Origin: Hyphomicrobiales bacterium
Lineage (GTDB): Bacteria; Pseudomonadota; Alphaproteobacteria; Rhizobiales; Xanthobacteraceae
DNA length: 7,355 nt
Assembly: GCA_026400425.1 (NCBI GenBank)
Contig: JAPLPC010000223.1
Location: forward strand, 1 to 7,355
Direction of reading: 5' to 3'
The position numbers and the translations under genes were made by a program. The number at the start of each line of letters is the position of its first letter. The stretch's first letter is position 1. Below, one piece after another: positions 1 to 6,344 of this stretch. Under the pieces are notes generated by a model, which was given only the letters and a program-made list of their open reading frames with translations, did no database searches and was not told the DNA's origin.

Positions 1-498
1 ATGACCATCGCCGACAATATCGGAATCACGCCGAGATTGATGGGCGCGCCGGCCGCCGACATCACCGCGCGCATCGATGAACTGCTCGACCTCGTGCAGC
101 TCGATCGCAACGCCTATCGCGACCGCTTTCCGCACGAACTCTCCGGCGGCCAGCGCCAGCGCGTCGGCGTCGCGCGTGCCTTGGCGGCCAGACCCGCCAT
201 CGTGTTGATGGACGAGCCGTTCGGTGCGCTCGATCCGCTGACGCGCGACGCGCTCGGCGACGAATATCAAACGCTGCACCGGACGCTCGGCCTCACCACC
301 GTCATGATCACCCATGACATGACCGAAGCGATCCTGCTCGCCGATCGCATCGCCGTCATGCAATCCGGCCGTCTCATCGCCGCGGGCACGCCGGCCGAGC
401 TGTCGTCAAGCAAGGACGCCTATGTCAACGAGCTGCTTGGCACGCCGCGCCGGCAGGCCGCGCGGTTGCAGCACCTGATCGCAGGGGATGGCGCATGA
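1..498 (+). CDS. Osmoprotectant-type ABC transporter ATP-binding protein (3' part of gene)
   Basis: This is the cytoplasmic ATPase that powers the importer whose membrane and binding parts are encoded next. The visible 165 residues carry the ABC signature LSGGQ (about 47-51), Walker B IVLMDEP (about 67-73, catalytic Glu 72), the D-loop GALD, and the switch histidine in ITHD (His 105). Walker A and the Q-loop are absent because the gene begins before the window. The ATG at base 1 is the internal Met of the usual 'H-MTIADNI' stretch after the Q-loop, so roughly 80-90 residues are missing. The stretch from YRDRFPHELSGGQ through MDEPFGALDPLTR reads like OpuCA/OsmV/YehX/EgtV ATPases of the glycine betaine-choline family. 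The protein ends soon after the ABC domain and has no C-terminal CBS pair, unlike OpuCA, so the CBS ionic-strength sensor is missing. Its stop overlaps the next start (ATGA), which suggests translational coupling. The family is secure; the substrate is not. Confidence 0.95.
   Translation: MTIADNIGITPRLMGAPAADITARIDELLDLVQLDRNAYRDRFPHELSGGQRQRVGVARALAARPAIVLMDEPFGALDPLTRDALGDEYQTLHRTLGLTTVMITHDMTEAILLADRIAVMQSGRLIAAGTPAELSSSKDAYVNELLGTPRRQAARLQHLIAGDGA
483..488 (+). promoter_or_regulatory. Ribosome binding site for the fused permease gene
   Basis: AGGGGA lies six bases before the ATG at 495, inside the last codons of the ATPase gene. It supports that ATG as the start and fits the ATGA overlap between the two genes. 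Confidence 0.65.
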
Positions 499-2051
499 GC
501 CTCCTCAACGATCCCCGCTGGAGCGAGGCGCTCGGCCACCTGCCCGATTATCTCGGCAGCCATGTCCGCGTCAGCCTCACGGCGCTGGCGCTCGGCCTGA
601 TCGTCAGCCTGCCGCTGGCGATCCTCGCGCGACACCGGCCGGTGCTGCGCGGCGCGCTGCTCGGCGTCGCCAGCATCGTGCAGACGGTGCCGGGCCTTGC
701 ACTGCTGGCGCTGTTCTATCCGCTGCTGCTGGCGGTGGCGGCGCTGTCGCTGAGCTGGTTCGGCATCAGCTTCTCGGCGTTCGGCTTTCTGCCCGCGGTG
801 CTGGCACTGGCGCTGTATTCGATGCTGCCGGTGCTGCGCAACACCATCACCGGATTGAACGGCATCGATCCCGCGCTGACGGAAGCCGCGGAAGGCGTCG
901 GCATGACGCCGCGGCAAACGCTCACCATGGTCGAACTGCCGCTGGCGCTACCGGTGATCATGGCGGGCATCCGCACCTCGGCGGTGTGGGTGATCGGCAC
1001 CGCGACGCTATCGACGCCGATCGGACAGACCTCACTCGGCAACTACATCTTTGCGGGGTTGCAGACCCAGAACTGGGTGCTGGTGATCTTCGGCTGCATC
1101 GCCGCCGCCGTGCTGGCTCTGGCGGTCGACCAGTTGCTGGCGCTGATCGAGAGCGGCGTTCGCCTGCGCAGCCGGCTGCGCGCACTGATCGGCGCATTCG
1201 GCATTGCCGCGCTGGTGATCGCGACGCTGGTGCCGAGCTTCGCACGCTCGGGCACGCGTGTGGTCGTCGGCGCCAAGACGTTCACCGAGCAATATGTGCT
1301 GGCAGCACTGATGTCCCAGCGGCTCGAGGCTGAGGGGCTGGCGGCAACCACACGGCAAGGGCTCGGCTCCAGCGTCATCTATGACGCGCTCGCCTCCGGC
1401 GATATCGACGTCTATATCGACTATTCCGGCACGCTGTGGGCCAACCAGTTTCATCGCAGCGAAATCCTGCCGCATGAACAATTGCTCGCCGAACTGAAAG
1501 CGACGCTTTCGAAATCGAACATCACGCTGCTGGGCGAACTCGGCTTCGCCAATGCCTATGCGCTGGTGATGCCGCGTGCCAAGGCGGAGGCGGCGGGGAT
1601 CAAGACCGCGTCCGATCTCGCCGCACGCGCGGGCAGCATGACGATTGCGGGCGACTATGAATTTTTCTCGCGGCCGGAATGGGCGGGGCTGCAGAAGGCC
1701 TATGGCCTGTCGTTCAAGGCACAGCGCGTGATGCAGCCGGACTTCATGTATGCCGCGGTCGCGTCCGGTGAGGTCGATGTGATTGCCGGCTATACGAGCG
1801 ACGGGCTGATTGCAAAATATGATCTGGTCGTGCTGGACGACCCGAAACAGGCGATCCCACCTTATGACGCGATCATGCTGCTGTCGCCGAAACGCGCGGA
1901 TGATGGAAAGCTGCGCAGCGCGCTGCAGCCGCTGCTCGGCAGTATCGACCTGCCGCTGATGCGCGCGGCCAATCTGCGCGCCGCGGGCAATGATGCGACG
2001 AGTTCGCCGGAGAGCGTGGCGAAGTGGATGTGGGAGCGGATCGGGAAGTGA
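495..2051 (+). CDS. Fused ABC permease / substrate-binding protein, OpuC/EgtU type
   Basis: One 518-residue polypeptide joins the membrane channel to the solute receptor. Residues 1-225 form a ProW/OpuCB-like permease with hydrophobic segments near 25-45, 58-82, 97-115, 145-172 and 195-217. Its EAA coupling loop starts at TEAAEGVGMTPRQTL (129-143) and leads into VELPLALP. A further hydrophobic helix (231-249) carries the chain to the periplasm. Residues 256-518 form a type-II binding domain of the OpuAC/ProX-like family: VGAKTFTEQYVLAAL (258-272), VYIDYSGTLW (306-315), FSRPEWAGLQKAYGL (391-405) and SGEVDVIAGYTSDGLIAKYDL (424-444). The binding domain has no signal peptide of its own and is tethered by the helix. 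With the ATPase this makes a complete importer. Fused permease-receptors are known for Opu-type compatible-solute importers and for the ergothioneine importer EgtU. The aromatic residues that would decide the ligand cannot be assigned by eye. Glycine betaine, choline, carnitine or ergothioneine are all possible. Confidence 0.93.
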   Translation: MSLLNDPRWSEALGHLPDYLGSHVRVSLTALALGLIVSLPLAILARHRPVLRGALLGVASIVQTVPGLALLALFYPLLLAVAALSLSWFGISFSAFGFLPAVLALALYSMLPVLRNTITGLNGIDPALTEAAEGVGMTPRQTLTMVELPLALPVIMAGIRTSAVWVIGTATLSTPIGQTSLGNYIFAGLQTQNWVLVIFGCIAAAVLALAVDQLLALIESGVRLRSRLRALIGAFGIAALVIATLVPSFARSGTRVVVGAKTFTEQYVLAALMSQRLEAEGLAATTRQGLGSSVIYDALASGDIDVYIDYSGTLWANQFHRSEILPHEQLLAELKATLSKSNITLLGELGFANAYALVMPRAKAEAAGIKTASDLAARAGSMTIAGDYEFFSRPEWAGLQKAYGLSFKAQRVMQPDFMYAAVASGEVDVIAGYTSDGLIAKYDLVVLDDPKQAIPPYDAIMLLSPKRADDGKLRSALQPLLGSIDLPLMRAANLRAAGNDATSSPESVAKWMWERIGK

Positions 2052-2060
2052 TCCCCCGCC

Positions 2061-2167
2061 CCTCATGGTGAGGAGGCGCGCAGCGCCGTCTCGAACCATG
2101 ATTTGGCCGAGCGCCGGAGTTTGCGACCATCCTTCGAGACGCCGCTGCGCGGCTCCTCAGGATGAGG
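2061..2167. repeat. REP-like inverted pair of hairpins between convergent genes
   Basis: Two 40-base arms, 2061-2100 and 2128-2167, are inverted copies matching at 34 of 40 positions, separated by 27 bases. Each arm also folds on itself. The first pairs CATGGT (2064-2069) with ACCATG (2095-2100) around GGCGC/GCGCC (2075-2079 with 2083-2087). The second pairs CATCCT (2128-2133) with AGGATG (2159-2164) around GCCGC/GCGGC (2141-2145 with 2149-2153). It fills nearly the whole 123-base gap between two convergent stops, so it probably also acts as a two-way transcription stop. From memory, this CCTCAT..TGAGGAG..CGTCTCGAA..ATG motif is a frequent intergenic repeat in Bradyrhizobium and relatives. 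No transposase lies beside it. Confidence 0.85.
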
Positions 2168-2174
2168 GTCGGCT

Positions 2175-3920
2175 TTAGAGGTTCCTGATCATCCCCGCGT
2201 CGATAAGAATCCGGTTGAAGCGGCTGGCTTCGTCGCCGCCCTTGCAACCGTAGAACACGCCCTTGCAGCGCTGCATGATCTTCTTCTGCTCGACGAAGGA
2301 CGGATCGAGCGGCACGCGCGCGGCGTCCTGAATCATCAGCGGCAGATAGGCGGCATCCAGCACCGGCAGGGCCGATGACAGCTCCGGCCGGTAGTTCAGC
2401 GCATCCACCGCGTAATAGGTCGTGTAGTAACGCGGGTCGTGGGTCATGATGCGATCGGCGCGCTTGGCTTGTTTGAGGTCCGGCTCCAGCAGTTTCTGCG
2501 CGATGGCCGGCTGATGGTCGCCGAACCGCACCAGCAGGAACGGCTCGTCCGGATGATCCTGCTTCAGCTGCGCCACGAATGCCTTGTAGTCCGCGGCCGT
2601 CATCGCCTGACGGCGGATATACTCGTCGACTTCCGGCGTGTTGCCCGGCGCCTGCCAGCCGGCGGGCGTGAGGTCGTCGCGATAGGTGTTGGTCCACGGG
2701 AAATGGTTGGCGGTGAGATAGACCAGCACGAAGACCGGCTGATCCGGCTTGCTCTCGCGCGCGATCAGAACCTTGGCCTGGTCGAAATAGAAACGATCGG
2801 GCTGCATGTCCTCGGTGACGCCAATCGCGGCCATGTCGATGAAGCCGTCAATGCCGGCGCCCTCCTGGAAGCTGCGGGCGCTGAGGAAATTGCCGTGGGT
2901 CGGATACAGCGAGAAGGTGCGATAGCCGCAGCGTTGCAGGGATTGCGGCAGGCCGCGCGAAATCTTTCCGGCAGCGATGCGGGTGACGTAGAACTTCATC
3001 GCGCCGAACGACCGCGCCGACAGCCCGGTGAAAATGTTGAACTCGGTGTACCAGGTCGGCCCACCGCTGGACTCCGTGATCAACTGGCGGTGCTGGCCGT
3101 CGGCCGATGCAAAGAAATCATGATAGCCGGCCGGCACCTTGATCCCCGGCGCGGCCGATATGTCGAACGAGGACTCGTCGAGCACCATGACGATGTTCGG
3201 CCGCTTCACGCCCGGCTCGCATGCGGTCATCGGCGCCGCCTGCGCGGATCCGACTAGGCTCTTGGCATCGGCTTCGATCCAGCCGGTCGCCGTCAGGTGC
3301 GAGACCGCGACCACGCCGGAGCGTGCGAGGTTGGAGATGTGGTTGACGCCCTGGAACGGCTCCCACGGCTTTTCGGGATTGGCCGCCGACATGCGGACGA
3401 TGCCGAGCAGGCAGACGCCTGCGCAGCCGAGCGCCGTGCGGCGGCGCATGCTGTAGGGATCGGCGCGCCAGATCACCCACAGGGTCGGCAGCGCGATGGC
3501 GGCCGCGATCAGCAATCCGTTCCACAATTGCGGAAAGATCGACTGCATGAAGGCGATCGTGTCGCGATCGATGATCAGGAAATCCAGAAAGGTCAGCGTG
3601 AGCTGGGTGATGCCGTATTTGAATTGCGACAACACGATCAGTGCTGCGATCAGCAGAAGCGCAAGGACGGCACTCACGCCCGGACGCTTCAGGAGCGCAA
3701 GGCAAAGGAAGTTCAAAAGCGCCCAAGCCAGCAGCGCGAGTGTGATGGCAAACGGGCCATATTCCACGGCAACCAGCACATAAACGGCGAGACCATGGAC
3801 CGCCGCGATCATCGCCGTGCGCAGCGGCGCCTGGCGTACCATGCGCCAGCAACCGGCCGCCCCCGCTTTGATGCGAGGGCCGACACGGGACGGCAAGGTG
3901 GCGATCGGCGACGGCAGCAT
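2175..3920 (-). CDS. Membrane sulfatase-fold transferase (LtaS/YejM-like)
   Basis: This is an inner-membrane enzyme of the alkaline-phosphatase superfamily, probably moving a phosphoglycerol or phosphoethanolamine group onto an envelope lipid or glycan. From the Met chosen here (581 residues), about five hydrophobic segments lie near residues 36-54, 57-77, 82-99, 134-151 and 164-176, the usual LtaS/YejM layout. A periplasmic catalytic domain follows from about 240. Likely metal ligands are Asp/Glu in VLDESSFD (248-249), the DH of RFGDHQP (468-469) and His in PTHGNF (342). The nucleophile candidate is a Thr in SGGPTWYTEF (289 or 292). The C/S-x-P-x-R formylglycine motif of true sulfatases is absent. 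I chose the ATG at 3920 because codons from there on look native while those upstream include AGG, CTA, TCA and GTT, and an AGG sits six bases before it. In-frame starts at 3944, 3980 (ATG) and 3995 (TTG) are alternatives. It stands alone, so the acceptor is unknown. Confidence 0.85.
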   Translation of the reverse strand: MLPSPIATLPSRVGPRIKAGAAGCWRMVRQAPLRTAMIAAVHGLAVYVLVAVEYGPFAITLALLAWALLNFLCLALLKRPGVSAVLALLLIAALIVLSQFKYGITQLTLTFLDFLIIDRDTIAFMQSIFPQLWNGLLIAAAIALPTLWVIWRADPYSMRRRTALGCAGVCLLGIVRMSAANPEKPWEPFQGVNHISNLARSGVVAVSHLTATGWIEADAKSLVGSAQAAPMTACEPGVKRPNIVMVLDESSFDISAAPGIKVPAGYHDFFASADGQHRQLITESSGGPTWYTEFNIFTGLSARSFGAMKFYVTRIAAGKISRGLPQSLQRCGYRTFSLYPTHGNFLSARSFQEGAGIDGFIDMAAIGVTEDMQPDRFYFDQAKVLIARESKPDQPVFVLVYLTANHFPWTNTYRDDLTPAGWQAPGNTPEVDEYIRRQAMTAADYKAFVAQLKQDHPDEPFLLVRFGDHQPAIAQKLLEPDLKQAKRADRIMTHDPRYYTTYYAVDALNYRPELSSALPVLDAAYLPLMIQDAARVPLDPSFVEQKKIMQRCKGVFYGCKGGDEASRFNRILIDAGMIRNL

Positions 3921-4011
3921 GGATTGCCTGCGAACACCCGGCATGGACGCTGCCCTGCCCGGCAGCACTGATAGGCCCATGCCGCAACCGGACAACGCGG
4001 CATGTCACAAA

Positions 4012-4040
4012 AGCGTAATCTCTATGTCATGAACGGACAA
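4012..4040 (-). promoter_or_regulatory. Possible weak promoter for the sulfatase-fold transferase
   Basis: On the minus strand TTGTCC (4035-4040) and TACGCT (4012-4017) are 17 bases apart, matching the -35 and -10 consensus at about four and three of six positions. The location upstream of the gene and beyond the preceding hairpin is right, but the match is weak and could be chance. Confidence 0.2.
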
Positions 4041-4111
4041 TGAACCTTTCGACGCAGGCATGCATCCGGGTGCCCCGAGCAGCAGAGGTTCTCATACGCA
4101 CGCGGCCCGGA

Positions 4112-4143
4112 CGGACGCGGCGCAATACGCTGCGCCGCGTCCG
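4112..4143 (-). terminator. Strong hairpin after the LivK-like gene
   Basis: A perfect 13-base-pair stem (4112-4124 with 4131-4143) encloses a six-base loop, starting 13 bases past the stop at 4157-4159. The stem is almost all G-C. No T-run follows on the minus strand, so it is either an intrinsic terminator without a U tract or a 3' end stabiliser. It separates the LivK-like gene from the transferase gene transcribed in the same direction. Confidence 0.6.
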
Positions 4144-4156
4144 AGACTACAGGGGC

Positions 4157-5389
4157 CTATCGCCCCGCCGCGGCCGGCGGCTCACCCTTGATGACCTCGC
4201 CGAAGCGGTGCCAGCGTTCGCCCTTGAAGCTCATCATCTGAAACTGATCGATCGGCGAAAAGTCGGTCGCCGACGTGTTCACCGTCACGCCCGGCAACAG
4301 GCCGTCGAGCTGCAGCCCCTTCAGATTGGCTGCCTGCTTCATCAGGTTCTCATGGGTGAGATCATCGCCGCATTGTTGCAGCGCAGCGACCATGGTCTGG
4401 GCGATGCTGTAGCCGGACAGTACGGTGCTCTCCATCGCCTTGCCCTCGGGAATATACTTCTCGACATAGGCATGGAATTTCTGCATGCCGGGATCGTCTT
4501 TCCACTGCGGGTCGGTGGGATCCTTGGCGAAGGTGGCGGACACCACGTCCTGCGCATTCTCGAAGCCGGCCGGACGGATCACGCTGCCGAGCGACGAACT
4601 CGCCTTCGGCACGATATGCAGCGGCTTCCAGCCGAGTTCGGCGACCTTCTTGATCGACTGCGCGGCGAACTTGCCGGTGGCAAAGGAGAAGATCGTATCG
4701 ACGCCGGCTGCCTTCAGCTTGACGATGTGGCTATCCACCGTCGGCTCGGAGACCTCATAGCTCGTCTCCATCACGATCATCGACGCGGCCTTGTCGCCGA
4801 GGCCTTCCTTGAGGCCCTTCACATAGTCCTTGCCGAAATCATCGTTCTGGAAGAACACGCCGATCTTGGCATCCGGCTTCTCCTTCAGAATGTACTTCGC
4901 ATAAGCGAGTGCTTCCGCGTGATAGCTCGGCAGCCATCCCATCGTCCACGGAAAGCCCTTCGGATCGTTCCAGCGCGTGGCGCCGGTGGCAAGGAAAAGC
5001 TGCGGCGTCTTCTTGGCGTTGAGATATTTCTGGATCGCGGCATTCGCGGCGGTGCCGACATTGCCGACGATCGCCATCACCTCGTCGCTCTCGACGAGTT
5101 TGCGCGTCTGTTCGACGGTCTTCGGCGGCGAATAACCGTCGTCGTGGCGGATGAAGTTGATCTTGCGGCCGTTGATGCCGCCTTGGTCGTTGATCAGCTT
5201 GAAATAGGCGGCATAGGACTTGCCGAGAATGCCATAGGCCGATGCCGGGCCGCTATAAGGCACCGTGTTGCCGAGCTTGATTTCGGTATCGCTGGCGCCG
5301 GGGCCGTATTTCTTCTGCGCCAGTGCGGGGCTCGTGGCCAGCAGGCTCACAGCCGCAAGCGCGGCCATGGATGTCGTGACGATACGCAT
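4157..5389 (-). CDS. Periplasmic branched-chain amino acid-type (LivK-like) substrate-binding protein
   Basis: This is the extracytoplasmic receptor of a HAAT/Liv-type ABC importer, 410 residues, full length for the family. Residues 1-24 are a signal peptide (charged start, hydrophobic core, cleavage after SPALA, mature end QKKYG). The type-I binding fold follows: IKLGNTVPYSGPASAYG (37-53), the family phrase YFKLINDQGGINGRKINFI (62-80), an EVMAIVGNVGTAAN ligand-side turn (103-116), PQLFLATGATRW (129-140) and the second-lobe phrase IGVFFQNDDFGKDYVKGLK (176-194). A ribosome site seven bases upstream supports the start. No permease or ATPase is adjacent, so it must work with Liv-type components encoded elsewhere or be an orphan receptor. 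A FadR-type regulator lies directly upstream on the same strand. Relatives in Rhodopseudomonas and Bradyrhizobium bind amino acids but also aromatic acids such as p-coumarate, so the 'branched-chain amino acid' label should not be taken as the substrate. Confidence 0.93.
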   Translation of the reverse strand: MRIVTTSMAALAAVSLLATSPALAQKKYGPGASDTEIKLGNTVPYSGPASAYGILGKSYAAYFKLINDQGGINGRKINFIRHDDGYSPPKTVEQTRKLVESDEVMAIVGNVGTAANAAIQKYLNAKKTPQLFLATGATRWNDPKGFPWTMGWLPSYHAEALAYAKYILKEKPDAKIGVFFQNDDFGKDYVKGLKEGLGDKAASMIVMETSYEVSEPTVDSHIVKLKAAGVDTIFSFATGKFAAQSIKKVAELGWKPLHIVPKASSSLGSVIRPAGFENAQDVVSATFAKDPTDPQWKDDPGMQKFHAYVEKYIPEGKAMESTVLSGYSIAQTMVAALQQCGDDLTHENLMKQAANLKGLQLDGLLPGVTVNTSATDFSPIDQFQMMSFKGERWHRFGEVIKGEPPAAAGR

Positions 5390-5396
5390 TTTTAGA

Positions 5397-5403
5397 TCCT
5401 TCT
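5397..5403 (-). promoter_or_regulatory. Ribosome binding site for the LivK-like gene
   Basis: Read on the minus strand this is AGAAGGA, followed by seven bases and the ATG at 5387-5389. The good spacing fixes the start and gives a complete signal peptide. Confidence 0.75.
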
Positions 5404-5481
5404 TTTGCGTTTCCTGGAAATGCGGACCTTGCCGCGTGAAGTCTGGGCCTTCCCGTTGATCGGGATTTGTCGGCGGGCCTC

Positions 5482-6225
5482 TTAGTCGTGTGGGTCTGGT
5501 GTGACCGCGTCTTGCGCCTCGGCTGCGGCCTCGTTCATGGCCTGAATGTCGGCGGCGGCGGTGTGCACATGGCTGTGCACGAGCTTGACCACGGTGGCTT
5601 CGTCGCGCGCCTCGATGGCTGCGAAGAAAGCGCGGTGGTCGTCGAGCGAGCGCTGGCGCAGCTCCGCGGATTCGAAATAACGCCGACGTCCGCGCGTGCT
5701 CATCAGCATCAGCGGCGTGATCGTCCGCACCAGGATGCGGTTCTGGCTCGCGGCGGCCACGGCCAGATGAAACTCGACGTCCTCATCGGCCATGTTGCGG
5801 CCGTTGGCGGCCAGCACAGCATAGGTGTCGAGCAATCCTTCGAGCTTGGCGAGGTCGACCTCGGTGCGGCGCTGGCAAGCCAGCCGGAACGCCTGCTCCT
5901 CGCAGATGATCCGCGCCTCGATGGCATCGCGTGTGACCTGCGCATCGAAACTGACGCCGAGATCGGCCTGCATCACCAGCGAGTCCAACCCGCCGTCTTC
6001 CGGCGACGTGCGCAGGAAGATCCCCGACTTCGCCTTGCGTTCGGTGATGCGCATGGCATCCAGCACCGCCAGCGCCTCGCGGACGGAGCTGCGGGTGACG
6101 CCGAACCGATCCGACAGATTGCGCTCCGAGGGCAGGCGATCACCTTTGGCAAGCCGGTGATGCCGCACGTATTCCAGCGTTTTGCGGACGGTGTCGGAGG
6201 TTTCGGATGTCAAATTGGGCGCCAT
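5482..6225 (-). CDS. FadR-subfamily GntR transcriptional regulator with FCD domain
   Basis: This is a cytoplasmic DNA-binding regulator of 247 residues, the normal FadR-subfamily length. Residues 10-72 form the winged helix-turn-helix: LPSERNLSDRFGVTRSSVREALAVL (31-55) is the GntR signature and KSGIFLR the wing. Residues about 98-225 form the all-helical FCD effector domain. Likely metal ligands are Asp149 and His153 (in DEDVEFHLAV), His197 (DDHRAFF) and His219 (HSHVH), spaced as in metal-binding FCD proteins, which usually sense small carboxylic acids. It lies 92 bases upstream of the LivK-like gene on the same strand with no clear terminator between, so it probably controls that gene and itself. 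Its leader holds a 14-base direct repeat whose proximal copy supplies the AGGG ribosome site seven bases from the ATG. The family is secure; effector and targets are inferred only from position. Confidence 0.93.
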   Translation of the reverse strand: MAPNLTSETSDTVRKTLEYVRHHRLAKGDRLPSERNLSDRFGVTRSSVREALAVLDAMRITERKAKSGIFLRTSPEDGGLDSLVMQADLGVSFDAQVTRDAIEARIICEEQAFRLACQRRTEVDLAKLEGLLDTYAVLAANGRNMADEDVEFHLAVAAASQNRILVRTITPLMLMSTRGRRRYFESAELRQRSLDDHRAFFAAIEARDEATVVKLVHSHVHTAAADIQAMNEAAAEAQDAVTPDPHD

Positions 6226-6232
6226 GGCGTGA

Positions 6233-6255
6233 CCCTACCAATCTGGCCCTACCAA
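6233..6255 (-). promoter_or_regulatory. Direct repeat TTGGTAGGG, candidate operator in the regulator's leader
   Basis: The nine-base TTGGTAGGG (minus strand) occurs at 6247-6255 and again at 6233-6241, a period of 14 bases. The distal copy runs into CCA, making TGG-N5-CCA (6244-6254), a small palindrome reminiscent of the TGGT..ACCA sites of FadR-type proteins. The proximal copy contains the ribosome site. A bound regulator could therefore block its own expression. This is inference from layout. Confidence 0.4.
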
Positions 6256-6258
6256 GAA

Positions 6259-6280
6259 AAGGGCTGATTGTGCGGCCCTT
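6259..6280 (-). other. Small hairpin in the leader of the GntR regulator
   Basis: AAGGGC and GCCCTT (6275-6280 with 6259-6264) can pair around a ten-base loop, followed on the minus strand by TTC (the stem end and this together read CCCTTTTC). It could be a second stop after ilvC or part of the regulator's 5' leader. The stem is only six pairs, so chance is not excluded. Confidence 0.3.
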
Positions 6281-6310
6281 CACCGCGGGCTTGCAGTCGC
6301 CTAAACGAGA

Positions 6311-6338
6311 AACGGGACCGCGTTGCCGCGGTCCCGTT
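6311..6338 (-). terminator. Intrinsic terminator downstream of ilvC
   Basis: A perfect 12-base-pair stem, AACGGGACCGCG with its complement (6311-6322 and 6327-6338), has a four-base loop. On the minus strand it is followed by TCTCGTTTAG, which together with the stem's final TT gives a T-rich tail. This is the expected form for ending ilvC transcription before the regulator gene. It stands about 100 bases past the ilvC stop, beyond the repeat element. Confidence 0.75.
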
Positions 6339-6344
6339 GGACAT

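Noticed and set aside
1..3. ATG at base 1 as a true start of the ATPase
   Set aside because: A start here would leave the protein without Walker A and the Q-loop; the Met fits a conserved internal position of the family.
1032..2099. A 355-codon minus-strand open frame antisense to the permease-receptor gene
   Set aside because: The composition is typical of a GC-rich shadow (R, H, Q, A), there are no motifs, and it would run into the repeat element; the plus-strand protein is clearly real.
2061..2167. Insertion sequence or MITE remnant with target duplications
   Set aside because: No convincing short direct repeats flank the element and no transposase fragment is present; the double-hairpin form fits a REP-type repeat better.
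2175..3920. True sulfatase assignment
   Set aside because: No C/S-x-P-x-R formylglycine motif; the Thr/DE/GDH arrangement and N-terminal membrane segments fit LtaS/YejM-type transferases instead.
4040..5395. A 451-codon plus-strand open frame covering the whole LivK-like gene in antisense
   Set aside because: Its product is rich in R, L, G, H and D with no recognisable domain, as expected for the antisense of a high-GC gene. The minus strand has a signal peptide, family motifs and a good ribosome site.
5467..6267. A 266-codon plus-strand open frame antisense to the GntR regulator
   Set aside because: No domain is visible, while the minus-strand frame has the complete GntR and FCD motifs.
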